From Providencia manganoxydans (lineage in GTDB: Bacteria; Pseudomonadota; Gammaproteobacteria; Enterobacterales; Enterobacteriaceae), in the NCBI RefSeq assembly GCF_016618195.1, contig NZ_CP067099.1, forward strand, positions 3,968,001 through 4,032,000: a stretch of 64,000 nucleotides of DNA, given 5' to 3'. Under the pieces are notes generated by a model, which made no database searches, was not told the origin of the DNA, and was given only the letters and a program-made list of their open reading frames with translations. Positions within the stretch are counted from its first letter, which is position 1, and each line of letters starts with the position of its first letter. The position numbers and the translations under genes were made by a program. Positions 1 to 8,697 of this stretch are shown here, piece by piece.

Positions 1-22
1 AGGTTGCAAAATACATTTGCAT
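1..22 (-). CDS. Partial 5' end of the next gene in the leftward efflux operon
   Basis: Only seven codons are visible, reading MQMYFAT leftward from an ATG whose A overlaps the TAA stop of the preceding permease gene (TAATG arrangement). This stop-start overlap is typical of translationally coupled operons. In related hlyD/ABC-2 efflux operons a second ABC-2 permease or the ATPase follows at this place, so that is the likely identity, but nothing in seven residues proves it. Confidence 0.4.
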
Positions 23-1167
23 TAGAGTTCCCCCCCTTGAGCTGCAATTCGTTTAGGTAATCGCTTACGGATCAAAAAAGCGGTGACGATTGGATAAATC
101 AGTAAAAACAAACACACTTCCACAATTCGCATGAATGAAATTTCACGTAAGAAAATATCAAACATGGCGTTAAGTGTATGCGTCAGTGGCTCAATGTTGG
201 AAATGATTTGAGCAGGTAAAATCATTGATAATTCAGGTACCGCCATACCTGAAAAGGCCAAGGCGATACTGACTAACATCCCAATTAAGCTGTAGGCCAT
301 AATCGCACTAGAGGTGAAGCTAAACAGTAATAAACCGATACTTTGCGCCGCTATCACATAAAAAAAGCCAACCATTATCATGTATAAAGGATTACCCACC
401 ACCTTAGCATCAAAAATGCTCACTAACGCGGCCAATTCCACCACTAATAATGTAGTAAAAAATAGCGTATAAGGTGCCATTTTCCCTAAAACTGCCATCG
501 AAAACGGTTTCACACTTTGTAATATAGAGCTACGCGATAACGTATAGATGGTGCAAGTCACCACAAATAGCTGCAACATATGGATCGTCGCTGCAAATTG
601 CTGATAATAGATATAACTACCACTTGGATTAAATAAGCTATCGTAGGAAAGTGTCACTTGTGCCAATTGCGGCAATGCTTTCCCCATGGAGCTCGCTAAT
701 TGAGTACGATATTTCGCATTCAGTTCAGCGACTAATCCACTAAAATCTTGAATGGCATAACTGCCTGAAGCATAGAATAACGCATTGTAGTACATACGTA
801 GTTCGGGCTGACGCCCACGCAACACGTCTGCTTCAAAATTGGTTGGAATATATAGCAGTGCATAATCTTTCGCACTCGCCAAGCGTTTTAATGACGTATT
901 GAGGTTATTATCAATCGCTTTAACGTCTGCATGAGGCCCTGCATTTAAGTCTCTCACCACGAGTCTTGAGGCTGGGCTGATATCGTTATCCACCACAGAA
1001 ACGGGGAGATCCATCAGTGTGCCTTCTGAAAAGTTAGCACTTACCAACGTAAATAGCATCAGCGGAAATAACCAGCTTAACCAATGAAAAACTGGACTAC
1101 GAATGGCGGCTTGTGTTTCTCGACTAAAAGCATGTTCAAAACCATGCCAAGCGAATTTTAATTTCAT
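22..1167 (-). CDS. ABC-2 type transporter permease of an efflux system
   Basis: A 381-residue inner-membrane permease. One membrane segment lies near residues 28-46, followed by a periplasmic domain of about 150 residues (roughly 50-195), then a cluster of about five hydrophobic segments from residue 195 to 367, ending in a basic tail. This is the ABC-2/YhhJ-YbhR topology, in which the permease exports drugs or small hydrophobic molecules with an ATPase and a periplasmic adaptor. It starts 11 bp after the HlyD-type adaptor gene and overlaps the following gene by one base, so the three form an operon. The ATPase is not in view and may lie beyond the left edge. The family call is good; the substrate is unknown. 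Confidence 0.75.
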   Translation of the reverse strand: MKLKFAWHGFEHAFSRETQAAIRSPVFHWLSWLFPLMLFTLVSANFSEGTLMDLPVSVVDNDISPASRLVVRDLNAGPHADVKAIDNNLNTSLKRLASAKDYALLYIPTNFEADVLRGRQPELRMYYNALFYASGSYAIQDFSGLVAELNAKYRTQLASSMGKALPQLAQVTLSYDSLFNPSGSYIYYQQFAATIHMLQLFVVTCTIYTLSRSSILQSVKPFSMAVLGKMAPYTLFFTTLLVVELAALVSIFDAKVVGNPLYMIMVGFFYVIAAQSIGLLLFSFTSSAIMAYSLIGMLVSIALAFSGMAVPELSMILPAQIISNIEPLTHTLNAMFDIFLREISFMRIVEVCLFLLIYPIVTAFLIRKRLPKRIAAQGGEL

Positions 1168-1178
1168 ATTCGCGCCTT

Positions 1179-2150
1179 TTATTTATCCCAACGCCATAAC
1201 ACGCTCATACCAGGTCTTAGGCCATCAATGGATTCCAACGGATACAAACGGACTTCAAAGGTTTTCAAGTCAAAATCACCTGTGGCTCGAGTTGCCCTTT
1301 TCGTTGCGTAATCCCCTTTCGGCGCAATGTAACGCACTTCCGCTTCAATCTTTTTATCACCTAACGCAGGCACATCAAGCTGAACCTTATCGCCTTTTTT
1401 CACATCAACAAGGATGTCTTCACGTAAGTTATAAATAAAATACGCTTGGGGGATGCGGACCATGGTGAGTAATGGACTACCTGCATTGAAAATTTCCCCC
1501 ACTTCAGCGGGAATTGGACCAACTTCACCATCGACAGGAGCTTTGACTTGTAAATCATCGAGTTGTACTTGTAGTTCAGCTAATTTTTGCTCTGCCTCAT
1601 TGAGCTCTGCCTGATATTTTTGGCGCAGTTCAATGCGGTCACCGTTTTTCGCCTCTTCAAGTTGTGCTTTAGCGCCTTGAACTTGCTGAAAAGCCACATC
1701 TTTAGCTTTACGTGAGCTATCAAGCTCATTAGCTGACACGTATCCTTTACCCGATAAATTGCTTAAACGGTTATATTCACGAGTGGCATTCTGATACTGA
1801 GATTCCGCTTGCGATAATGATGCTTGTAAATTACGGATGGTCTCTTCACGAGTTCCATGAAGTGATTGATCGAGTTGCGCCTGAGCTTGATCTCTTGCGG
1901 CTTTCAGTGCCGCATACTGGGCTGCTAGCTCAGGACTTTCTAATGTAATTAACAGCTGCCCTTTTTTAACATCATCTCCGCGCTCGACATGACGTTCAAT
2001 CACTCGCCCTTTAGCTTTCGATGTCACCATAACTTCAGGTGCGTCAACTTCACCTTGTAATAATAAAAATTGGTTATGGGAATGAAAAAGTGCCGCCGCC
2101 GCTATCAAAATCAGCATCAACAAAATCAGTGCTATTGTTCTTTTTTTCAT
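1179..2150 (-). CDS. HlyD-family periplasmic adaptor (membrane fusion protein)
   Basis: A 323-residue protein with an N-terminal membrane anchor (residues 5-22), a first biotinyl-lipoyl half around residues 30-70 (GEVDAPEVMV, KGQLLITLESPELA), a long alpha-helical coiled coil from about 75 to 195 rich in Q, A, E and K, then the second lipoyl half (VKAPVDGEVGPI) and a beta-barrel domain (LREDILVDVKKGDKVQLDVPAL). This is the standard adaptor architecture linking an inner-membrane pump to an outer-membrane channel. It is the first gene of the leftward operon with the ABC-2 permease 11 bp downstream. The transported compound cannot be deduced. It resembles the YhiI/YbhG adaptor group. Confidence 0.8.
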   Translation of the reverse strand: MKKRTIALILLMLILIAAAALFHSHNQFLLLQGEVDAPEVMVTSKAKGRVIERHVERGDDVKKGQLLITLESPELAAQYAALKAARDQAQAQLDQSLHGTREETIRNLQASLSQAESQYQNATREYNRLSNLSGKGYVSANELDSSRKAKDVAFQQVQGAKAQLEEAKNGDRIELRQKYQAELNEAEQKLAELQVQLDDLQVKAPVDGEVGPIPAEVGEIFNAGSPLLTMVRIPQAYFIYNLREDILVDVKKGDKVQLDVPALGDKKIEAEVRYIAPKGDYATKRATRATGDFDLKTFEVRLYPLESIDGLRPGMSVLWRWDK

Positions 2151-2610
2151 TATTAGTAAAACCTTAAATAATCACGGAGGAAACTATGGCAATAAAATTA
2201 TCGCAGTAATTGCCGATACAGCGTTAATAAATTTGTGCGCAAGGTCACACATAGAAGGGGAAAACGTCTATTATTGAACCAATTACAGTCTTATGTCAAA
2301 TATACTCTACATAATGCAAAGTACAGTTGAACATCGTTAACATCTCTATAAGAGGCATTATATACTCTAAATAATTCGAGGTGCAGCTAGGCGACAAGTG
2401 AACCAATCGCTAGGCGCATAGAAAACCATATGACTGGCGTGAGTGAACGTAGTCAACAACGCTGCAATTTGAAGTATGACGAGTATAACCAGTATAAAGA
2501 TAGCATAGCTTGACCAAATCACTATTCTCCTATCAGCCCATTACGCTACAATCGCTATCAGTCGGTTACACAACAATCGCCCTCTTAAAGCAGCAAAACT
2601 GGAAACCTTA
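2151..2610. other. 460-bp gap upstream of btsS, divergent promoter region with an ERIC element
   Basis: No convincing coding frame. The gap carries the promoters of the leftward efflux operon and of btsS, a full ERIC element (2361-2487) and, just left of it at about 2298-2330, a stretch that resembles a degenerate ERIC left end. Upstream of the HlyD gene, near its start, the sequence is AT-rich. No operator could be assigned. Confidence 0.6.
2361..2487 (+). repeat. ERIC repeat, copy 1 (127 bp)
   Basis: Starts TATACTCTAAATAATTCGAG and ends GAAGTATGACGAGTATA, the imperfect terminal inverted repeats of ERIC elements. The centre holds GACTGGCGTGAGTGAACG, close to the ERIC2 core (GACTGGGGTGAGCG). 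The length of 127 bp is the canonical ERIC length. It lies between the efflux operon and btsS. Confidence 0.85.
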
Positions 2611-4320
2611 ATGTACGAGTTCGATCTGATCCTGCTGCTCTTGCAGCAGATGTGTGTTTATTTAGTCATAGCATGGGCACTGAGTAAAACCCCACTTGTC
2701 ATCCCTTTATTAAAAGTGACAATTCGTCTACCACATAAAGTGATGTGTTACGTCATTTTCTCAGTTTTTTGTGTGATGGGAACCTATTTTGGTTTACACA
2801 TTAATGATTCAATCGCTAACACACGTGCTATCGGCTCAGTCCTTGGCGGTCTGCTCGGTGGACCTGCTGTTGGCTTTGCCGTCGGTTTTACAGGCGGCCT
2901 ACACCGATATTCTCTAGGAGGAATGACCGCCTTCAGCTGTATGGTATCAACAATTGCTGAAGGGCTGATTGGTGGACTGGTACATCGCTACTACATGAAG
3001 CGTGGACAAATAGATAAAATATTTAACCCTCTCACCGCTAGCTGTGTCACCTTTGTGGCTGAAATCATCCAAATGCTCATTATTTTATTATTAGCACGCC
3101 CTTTCGACGAAGCCTTAGAGCTGGTTAAAAATATCGCAGCGCCCATGGTCATTGCTAATACGATTGGTGCGGCAATGTTTATTCGTATTTTGCTCGACCG
3201 CCGTGCCATTGTTGAAAAATATACCACTGCATTTTCAGCCCAAGCCTTAAAAATTGCGCTCTGTACTGATGGGATCTTACGTAAGGGGTTTAATGCAGAT
3301 AACAGCATGAAAGTCGCTAAAATTATCTATCAAGAACTCGAAATTGGTGCCGTTGCCATCACGGATAGAGAGAAGATTTTAGCCTTTATTGGTATTGGTG
3401 CTGATCATCATTGTCCAGGAACGCCTATTGCCTCAGAGCAATCGAGGCGAGCTATTGATAACAATGAAGTGGTTTATGCAGATGGTAATGAAACACCTTA
3501 TAAATGTTCTTTAAGCCCCACATGTAAGCTTGGATCCGCACTTGTTATCCCACTTAGAGGTGAAAATGAACGCGTTATTGGTACCATTAAACTTTATGAA
3601 GCGAAGAATCGGCTATTCAGTTCTATTAACCGGACACTGGGTGAAGGTATCGCCAGTTTGTTTTCGGCTCAGATCCTCGCGGGGCAATATGAACGTAATA
3701 AACAATCTTTATTACAATCTGAAGTGAAGCTATTACATGCACAGGTTAATCCACACTTTTTATTTAATGTCTTAAATACATTGCAAGCAGTTATTCGCCG
3801 AGATAGCCAGCAAGCAGGTCAACTCGTTCAGTATATTTCGACCTTCTTTAGAAATAACCTCAAGCGTCCAGAGCAAGGCGCCACATTAGGCGAAGAATTA
3901 GAACATGTGAATGCTTACTTACAGATAGAAAAAGCACGTTTCCAAGAAAAATTACATATAGAGCTAGATATACCAGAACACTTAAAACAAGTTAAATTGC
4001 CTGCCTTTTCACTACAACCCATTGTAGAGAATGCAATTAAACACGGTACTTCACAGTTATTAGATACTGGATATATTACAATAAGAAGTTATATACGCGG
4101 TGAGCAAGTATATATTGAGATAGAAGACAATGCCGGCTGCTATCAACCCACTACACAAAGTGATGGATTGGGTATGAGCCTAGTCGATAAGCGCCTTAAA
4201 CTTAAATATGGCGAACAATATGGTGTGAGTGTGGAATATGAGCCAGAGCAATTTACACGCGTACAGTTACGATTGCCTTACGTTTTAACATGTACTCTAA
4301 ATAATCCAAATTGCAGGTAA
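2611..4320 (+). CDS. btsS: Pyruvate-sensing histidine kinase BtsS (YehU)
   Basis: A 569-residue LytS-type sensor kinase. It has a 5TM-LYT membrane domain (residues 1-195, including GGLLGGPAVG and GGLHRYSLGG), a GAF-like domain (about 215-350), a His_kinase domain with the phospho-acceptor motif QVNPHFLFN near residue 385, and a C-terminal ATPase with the N-box PIVENAIKHG near residue 475 and a G-box DGLGM. In E. coli BtsS binds extracellular pyruvate and signals through BtsR to the BtsT pyruvate transporter. Sequence match to E. coli BtsS is close over the full length, but the last nine codons and the stop come from an ERIC element that begins inside the gene. btsR follows after 125 bp. Confidence 0.93.
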   Translation: MYEFDLILLLLQQMCVYLVIAWALSKTPLVIPLLKVTIRLPHKVMCYVIFSVFCVMGTYFGLHINDSIANTRAIGSVLGGLLGGPAVGFAVGFTGGLHRYSLGGMTAFSCMVSTIAEGLIGGLVHRYYMKRGQIDKIFNPLTASCVTFVAEIIQMLIILLLARPFDEALELVKNIAAPMVIANTIGAAMFIRILLDRRAIVEKYTTAFSAQALKIALCTDGILRKGFNADNSMKVAKIIYQELEIGAVAITDREKILAFIGIGADHHCPGTPIASEQSRRAIDNNEVVYADGNETPYKCSLSPTCKLGSALVIPLRGENERVIGTIKLYEAKNRLFSSINRTLGEGIASLFSAQILAGQYERNKQSLLQSEVKLLHAQVNPHFLFNVLNTLQAVIRRDSQQAGQLVQYISTFFRNNLKRPEQGATLGEELEHVNAYLQIEKARFQEKLHIELDIPEHLKQVKLPAFSLQPIVENAIKHGTSQLLDTGYITIRSYIRGEQVYIEIEDNAGCYQPTTQSDGLGMSLVDKRLKLKYGEQYGVSVEYEPEQFTRVQLRLPYVLTCTLNNPNCR

Positions 4321-4426
4321 GCGACAAGCGAAGATTGACGAGAAGCATAGATAAACGCTATGACTCGGCGAGCGTAGTCACCATACCTTAACAAAAGGCG
4401 CTGCAACTTGAAGTATCACGAATATA
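4291..4426 (+). repeat. ERIC repeat, copy 2, overlapping the 3' end of btsS
   Basis: Begins TGTACTCTAAATAATCCAAA and ends CTTGAAGTATCACGAATATA, about 136 bp, with ERIC ends and the GACTCGGCGAGCGTAGTCA centre. It is more diverged than copy 1 and carries a short extra stretch (CCATACCTTAACAAAAGG). The first 30 bp are read as coding sequence by btsS and supply its stop codon. The rest fills the btsS-btsR gap. Confidence 0.8.
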
Positions 4427-4445
4427 ATAAAAAGATTGAATACTT

Positions 4446-5162
4446 ATGAACGTACTAATTGTTGATGATGAACCATTTGCACGGGAAAACTTGCGCTGTT
4501 TGCTTGAAGAACATGATGATATTGAAATTATGGATGAATGCGCCAATGCAATTGAAGCAATCGGTGTGATCCACAAAAAGAAACCCGATGTGGTATTTCT
4601 TGATATTCAAATGCCTCGTATCACTGGCCTTGAGATGGTACGCATGCTTGATCCTGAAGATCGTCCCTATATCGTTTTTTTAACTGCTTTTAATGAATTC
4701 GCCATACAAGCCTTTGAAGAACACGCATTTGATTATTTATTAAAACCACTCGAAAGCGATCGACTGAATAAAACACTCACTCGCCTACGCCAAGGCCAAC
4801 AAAAACAAGATCTTGAAATCTTAAGTGATCACGAGCCATTAAAATTTATTCCTTGTACCGGCCATAGCCGCATTTGGCTGATGAAATTGGATGAAGTGCA
4901 GTATGTCACTTCGCGCATGAGTGGCGTTTATGTGATGAGCACACAAGGCCAAGAAGGCTTTACAGAGCTGACTCTCAGAACACTAGAGTTACGCACCTCA
5001 TTAGTGCGCTGCCATCGTCAATATTTAGTTAACATGACGCAATTAAGTGAAATTTTGTTTGGTGATAATGGGCAAGCAGAGCTAGTCTTAAGCTCAGGGG
5101 AACATATCCCAGTAAGCCGCCGCTACTTAAAGCCGTTAAAAGAAGCACTAGGGCTCATTTAG
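4446..5162 (+). CDS. btsR: LytTR response regulator BtsR (YehT)
   Basis: A 238-residue response regulator. The receiver domain covers residues 1-120, with acidic pocket D7-D8, phospho-acceptor D53 (VVFLDIQMP), T/S switch LTAFNEFA and K near 106 (DYLLKPL). A C-terminal LytTR DNA-binding domain covers about 135-238 ([21 protein letters not shown]). It is the partner of BtsS and in E. coli activates the pyruvate transporter gene btsT. It lies 20 bp after the ERIC element that ends btsS; co-transcription would have to read through that hairpin-forming repeat. The btsT target gene is not in this window. Confidence 0.93.
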   Translation: MNVLIVDDEPFARENLRCLLEEHDDIEIMDECANAIEAIGVIHKKKPDVVFLDIQMPRITGLEMVRMLDPEDRPYIVFLTAFNEFAIQAFEEHAFDYLLKPLESDRLNKTLTRLRQGQQKQDLEILSDHEPLKFIPCTGHSRIWLMKLDEVQYVTSRMSGVYVMSTQGQEGFTELTLRTLELRTSLVRCHRQYLVNMTQLSEILFGDNGQAELVLSSGEHIPVSRRYLKPLKEALGLI

Positions 5163-5202
5163 AGTATTTATTTAAAAGATGACGCGTATAGGGAGATGAT
5201 AC

Positions 5203-5577
5203 ATGGCCGACTTCTACTTACAACTTCGCACCAACTCAATGACCTTAAAAAACCTAGAGACCCATGAAGAATATACCGCAAAAGGTGATTTCTCATCGTC
5301 TCGGCTGATCATTGGTGATTTTTACGTCGCCCAAAGCCTTCTAGTGCAACTTATTGACACAATGAAACTGAGTGTTCGGCTTCCATTAACGCCACATCAT
5401 CGCATTATTGTGCAAGCTTTAGAAAAAAATGAAGGCGGCTTAAGTCCTGTTGAAGTCAGACTACTCGAAGAGATCACTGTGGCAGCTTTTAACCATAAGC
5501 TTAAAAAAGTGATCGTCAGTCATGACACTCTCCCCATGCCACAAAAACATGCAGAAGAGTTATTGGATAGGAAATAA
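5203..5577 (+). CDS. Unrecognised conserved-looking protein, 124 residues
   Basis: Starts at ATG 5203 behind a good ribosome binding site (AGGGAGATGATAC), 40 bp after btsR and in the same direction, so probably co-transcribed with it. The protein is soluble, with no signal peptide or membrane segment. It begins with a beta-rich part (FYLQLRTNSMTLKNLET), followed by helices (FYVAQSLLVQLIDTM; GLSPVEVRLLEEITVAAF) and ends KVIVSHDTLPMPQ. The N-terminal strand-loop-strand pattern and the later VEVRLLEEI..AAF stretch faintly recall MreB-type actin-fold proteins, but this is a weak impression. Codon usage and composition match the housekeeping neighbours, so it looks like a real gene. Function unknown. 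Confidence 0.7.
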   Translation: MADFYLQLRTNSMTLKNLETHEEYTAKGDFSSSRLIIGDFYVAQSLLVQLIDTMKLSVRLPLTPHHRIIVQALEKNEGGLSPVEVRLLEEITVAAFNHKLKKVIVSHDTLPMPQKHAEELLDRK

Positions 5578-5823
5578 TCCAAGGGCCATTAAGCCCCTCA
5601 AACTGCTGACAGACGTATTCTGTTTGCCGGCAGTGGCTAAAGTTTTTGAAATAAATGAGCAAAACCAATTCATTGATTTTCGGCTGATAATACGGAGTAG
5701 GAAAAACCATATTTTTATTCTGCTTCGTCAACAATCTCAGGAGCCATTAACTCCTTTCTCTCATACATCCTATGTCTACCATCTAACTTTACAAATAAAA
5801 TTCTTGTCGTTTTTTGAAAGAAG

Positions 5824-6483
5824 ATGACTACTCAAGAAAAAGATACACTTATTTATCCTAAAATAAATAAGTGGCAAGCAAATGCGATAGAACTACACTG
5901 CCGGATAAAACCTGTGGAGAACATGGAAAAACGAATTGGTAGAGGTGGTAGAAGTCACGTCTATCATGACAGCCAATTTGTCATAAAACAGCTTAAAAAG
6001 TTCAATTTAGGTGAGGCTAAACATGAGGTTACTATGTGTAATGCATATAGAGATAAAACCCATAGCATATCTCCAAATGCATTTATCATTGGAGAAAGAA
6101 TTACAATGCCATTTGTTCATGGCCAAACACCTAATAAAATAGAAACGCTCAGTGGGATAAAAGATCTCTATGATAAAGGTTTTTTAATGGCTGACGCTAA
6201 ACCTGAAAATTTTTTGAAAATAGAAACAGGACAAATAGTCCCTATTGATTTTGGCCTTATATTTTAGCCTAATAACCTATCTTCTATAGATCAAAGTGTC
6301 AAAATAGAAATAATCAGAGATTACATTAAGGGCGGATACCATTATATTCCATCAAGTTTGAAATCTGAATAGACCTCTCATATAAAAGCATTAGACTCGA
6401 TGCTAGGTTCTGCAAGCCAAATGCGATACATAAATACTAAAGAGCTAAGCAATGCAGGAGTATTTACGATAAATAGAAAATAA
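5824..6483 (+). pseudogene. Minimal protein kinase (OspG/NleH/HopBF1-like effector kinase) interrupted by two in-frame TAG codons
   Basis: The intact part, 5824-6267 (147 residues), carries a glycine-rich loop (GRGGRSHVY, residues 39-47), a lysine in VIKQ (K55), a candidate helix-C glutamate (E68), a hinge-like MPFVHG, a catalytic loop DAKPEN (D124) and DFG (142-144). It then stops at TAG 6265-6267. The same frame continues as plausible protein (PNNLSSIDQS..., YIKGGYHYIP) to a second TAG at 6370-6372 and then to TAA at 6481-6483 (TSHIKALDSML...). Without the two amber codons the product would be 219 residues, the size of the OspG-type kinases that type III systems inject into host cells. Base composition is more AT-rich than in neighbouring genes, and nothing nearby is functionally linked, which suggests horizontal transfer. 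The C-lobe part is lost if no readthrough occurs. A short functional kinase ending at DFG is also possible. Confidence 0.65.
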
Positions 6484-6508
6484 TGCAATGAATATTAACT
6501 TTCTCCAA

Positions 6509-6545
6509 TAAAAAACCCGCAGTCCAATTGGAAGCGGGTTTTGTA
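6509..6545. terminator. Rho-independent terminator after deaD, also facing the kinase gene
   Basis: Stem AAAACCCGC ... GCGGGTTTT with an 11-13 base loop and A and T tracts on both sides, so it can act in both directions. It lies 40 bp beyond the deaD stop and 26 bp beyond the end of the broken kinase frame. Confidence 0.8.
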
Positions 6546-6587
6546 TTTTAACCAGTGCCGGTTTAATCAAGGCACTTAGGCATTTAA

Positions 6588-8528
6588 TTATGCGTTATGG
6601 CTAGTGCTGCGACGACGTGGTGCCGCAGTATTATGATCTTCATTACGACCACGTGGAGCGCTGCTATTACCACGATCACGGTTTCCACCACGGCGGTTAC
6701 CGCCCGCATTATCACGATCACCACCACTACGACGGTTTCCACCTTCGCGGTCGTTACGACGGCCTGCACCAAAACCACCTTCGCTACCACCTTCGCGACG
6801 TGGACCACCACGACGCTCACGACGTTCAAATGGTTGCGCATCGCCAATCAGTTGCATCTGAGTTGGTTTGTTCAGAATACGTGCACGGCTTAAATGGGTT
6901 AATACGTCAGTTGGCATGCCTTTTGGTAATTCAATGGTAGAGTGGGTACCATACAATTTAATATTACCAATATAACGGCTGCTGATGTCAGCTTCGTTCG
7001 CAATCGCACCAACAATGTGACGAACTTCTACACCATCATCGCGGCCAACTTCGATACGGTACATTTCCATATCACCAACATCACGACGCTCACGACGAGC
7101 ACTACCGCCACGCTCTGCACGCTCAAAACCATTGCCATTGCTGTTATTGCGATCACGGCGACGATCATCACGGTCGTTAAACTCACGACGTGGACGACGT
7201 GGAGCATCAGGTGGCAGGATCAGGGCACGTTCACCTTGAGCCATTTTCAGCAGTGCTGCTGCTAATGTTTCCATATCTACATCTTCTGATGGAGACAGCT
7301 TAGCCAACAGTGCACGGTATTGATCTAAATCGCTGCTTTCAAATTGCTGTTGAATTTTTTCAGCAAATTTCGCCTGACGACGTTCACTTAATAGCTGAGA
7401 ATCTGGCAGTTCCACCTCTGGAATAGTCAGCTTCATGGTGCGTTCAACGTTACGCAGCAAACGACGCTCACGATTCTCAACGAATAATAATGCGCGACCC
7501 GCACGGCCCGCACGGCCAGTACGACCGATACGGTGAACGTAAGATTCTGCATCCATTGGAATATCATAGTTAACAACTAGGCTGATACGCTCAACGTCAA
7601 GACCGCGAGCCGCAACGTCAGTTGCAATCAATATATCCAAACGACCATCTTTTAAACGCTCTAAGGTTTGTTCACGCAGTGCTTGGTTCATATCACCATT
7701 CAGTGCCGCACTGTTGTAACCATTACGCTCAAGCGCTTCAGCGACTTCCAATGTTGCGTTTTTAGTACGCACAAAGATGATTGCAGCATCGAAATCTTCA
7801 GCTTCTAAGAAACGAACTAATGCTTCGTTCTTACGCATGCCATACACAGTCCAATAGCTTTGAGCAATATCTGGACGTGTTGTAATGCTAGCTTGAATGC
7901 GGATCTCTTTAGGCTCTTTCATGAAACGGCGTGTAATACGACGAATTGGCTCAGGCATAGTCGCAGAGAACAACGCAGTTTGATGATCAGCTGGAATTTG
8001 GCTCATGATGTTTTCAACATCTTCAATAAAGCCCATACGTAGCATTTCATCGGCTTCGTCTAATACGAGGCCTTTCAATTTAGAAAGATCCAAAGTACCA
8101 CGTTTTAGATGGTCAAGTAGGCGGCCAGGCGTACCGACAACCACTTGCGGGCCTTGGCGCAGAGCACGTAATTGTACGTCATAGCGTTGGCCACCATACA
8201 GAGCAACAACATTAACGCGGCTCATGTGTTTAGAGAAATCGCCCATCGCTTCAGCAACTTGAACAGCCAACTCACGAGTTGGAGCAAGAACCAAAATTTG
8301 TGGGGCTTTTAAATCAGGATCGATGTTATGGAGTAACGGCAAACTAAAAGCAGCAGTTTTACCACTACCTGTTTGGGCCATCCCCAGCACATCATTACCT
8401 TCCATCAACAATGGGATACATTGCTGCTGGATCGGTGAAGGTTTTTCGTATCCCAGGTCGTTTAGTGCAGTCAAAATAGACGCTGATAAACCTAAATCAG
8501 CGAAAGAGATATCAGTCTCGGTGGTCAT
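6588..8528 (-). CDS. deaD: Cold-shock DEAD-box RNA helicase DeaD (CsdA)
   Basis: About 646 residues from the ATG at 8528 (MTTETDIS), chosen because GAGG lies about 10 bases upstream and the E. coli protein begins at the matching place; an upstream start (8543) is possible. Motifs: Q-motif PSPIQ near 31, Walker A AQTGSGKT (51-58), PTRELA, TPGRL, DEAD near 157, [23 protein letters not shown]-terminal RNA-binding domain ([18 protein letters not shown]) follows, and then an Arg/Gly/Asn-rich tail of about 90 residues. It unwinds RNA during 50S assembly and mRNA decay at low temperature and works with PNPase, whose gene lies upstream. Its start overlaps the small gene yrbN. Confidence 0.95.
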   Translation of the reverse strand: MTTETDISFADLGLSASILTALNDLGYEKPSPIQQQCIPLLMEGNDVLGMAQTGSGKTAAFSLPLLHNIDPDLKAPQILVLAPTRELAVQVAEAMGDFSKHMSRVNVVALYGGQRYDVQLRALRQGPQVVVGTPGRLLDHLKRGTLDLSKLKGLVLDEADEMLRMGFIEDVENIMSQIPADHQTALFSATMPEPIRRITRRFMKEPKEIRIQASITTRPDIAQSYWTVYGMRKNEALVRFLEAEDFDAAIIFVRTKNATLEVAEALERNGYNSAALNGDMNQALREQTLERLKDGRLDILIATDVAARGLDVERISLVVNYDIPMDAESYVHRIGRTGRAGRAGRALLFVENRERRLLRNVERTMKLTIPEVELPDSQLLSERRQAKFAEKIQQQFESSDLDQYRALLAKLSPSEDVDMETLAAALLKMAQGERALILPPDAPRRPRREFNDRDDRRRDRNNSNGNGFERAERGGSARRERRDVGDMEMYRIEVGRDDGVEVRHIVGAIANEADISSRYIGNIKLYGTHSTIELPKGMPTDVLTHLSRARILNKPTQMQLIGDAQPFERRERRGGPRREGGSEGGFGAGRRNDREGGNRRSGGDRDNAGGNRRGGNRDRGNSSAPRGRNEDHNTAAPRRRSTSHNA

Positions 8529-8598
8529 GTAAAGGTGCCTCATACTTAATGGCGGCCAGTTTACATAACCGTACGAAATTCATTTCGGTCATTTTCAT
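8512..8598 (-). CDS. yrbN: Small protein YrbN overlapping the deaD start
   Basis: A 28-codon frame ([20 protein letters not shown]...) read leftward from ATG 8598 to TGA 8512-8514, ending 17 bases inside deaD in another frame. E. coli has a 26-residue protein, YrbN, at exactly this place, between nlpI and deaD; its LCRLAAI-FEA motif, as I recall it, matches [11 protein letters not shown] here. Its function is not established. The overlap suggests translational coupling with deaD, a leader-peptide-like arrangement. The call rests on position and motif. Confidence 0.72.
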   Translation of the reverse strand: MKMTEMNFVRLCKLAAIKYEAPLHDHRD

Positions 8599-8697
8599 TT
8601 AAAATGTGAACTGGCTCAAATTGTGTTATTAAACGAACAAATAGGCCGTCACCCCTAAAGATGATGGCTCAAAAAATAGTCATGAAATGTTCGTCAG

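Noticed and set aside
1103..1438. Open frame antisense to the efflux operon
   Set aside because: Lies across two well-supported genes on the other strand, with atypical composition.
5160..5195. Possible ERIC remnant after btsR (AGAGTATTTATTTAAAAGATGACGCGTATA)
   Set aside because: Resembles both ERIC ends only loosely and the middle is missing; could be chance in AT-rich DNA.
5516..5827. Frames of 72 and 101 codons between the unknown gene and the kinase
   Set aside because: Neither has a ribosome binding site or protein-like composition, and they overlap the true genes on both sides. Small hairpins (GGGCCATTAAGCCC, GGAGCCATTAACTCC) in this gap are noted but have no T tract.
6597..7265. Several open frames antisense to the deaD tail
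   Set aside because: They mirror the Arg/Gly/Asn-rich repeat codons of DeaD and yield Thr/Val or His/Asp low-complexity peptides.
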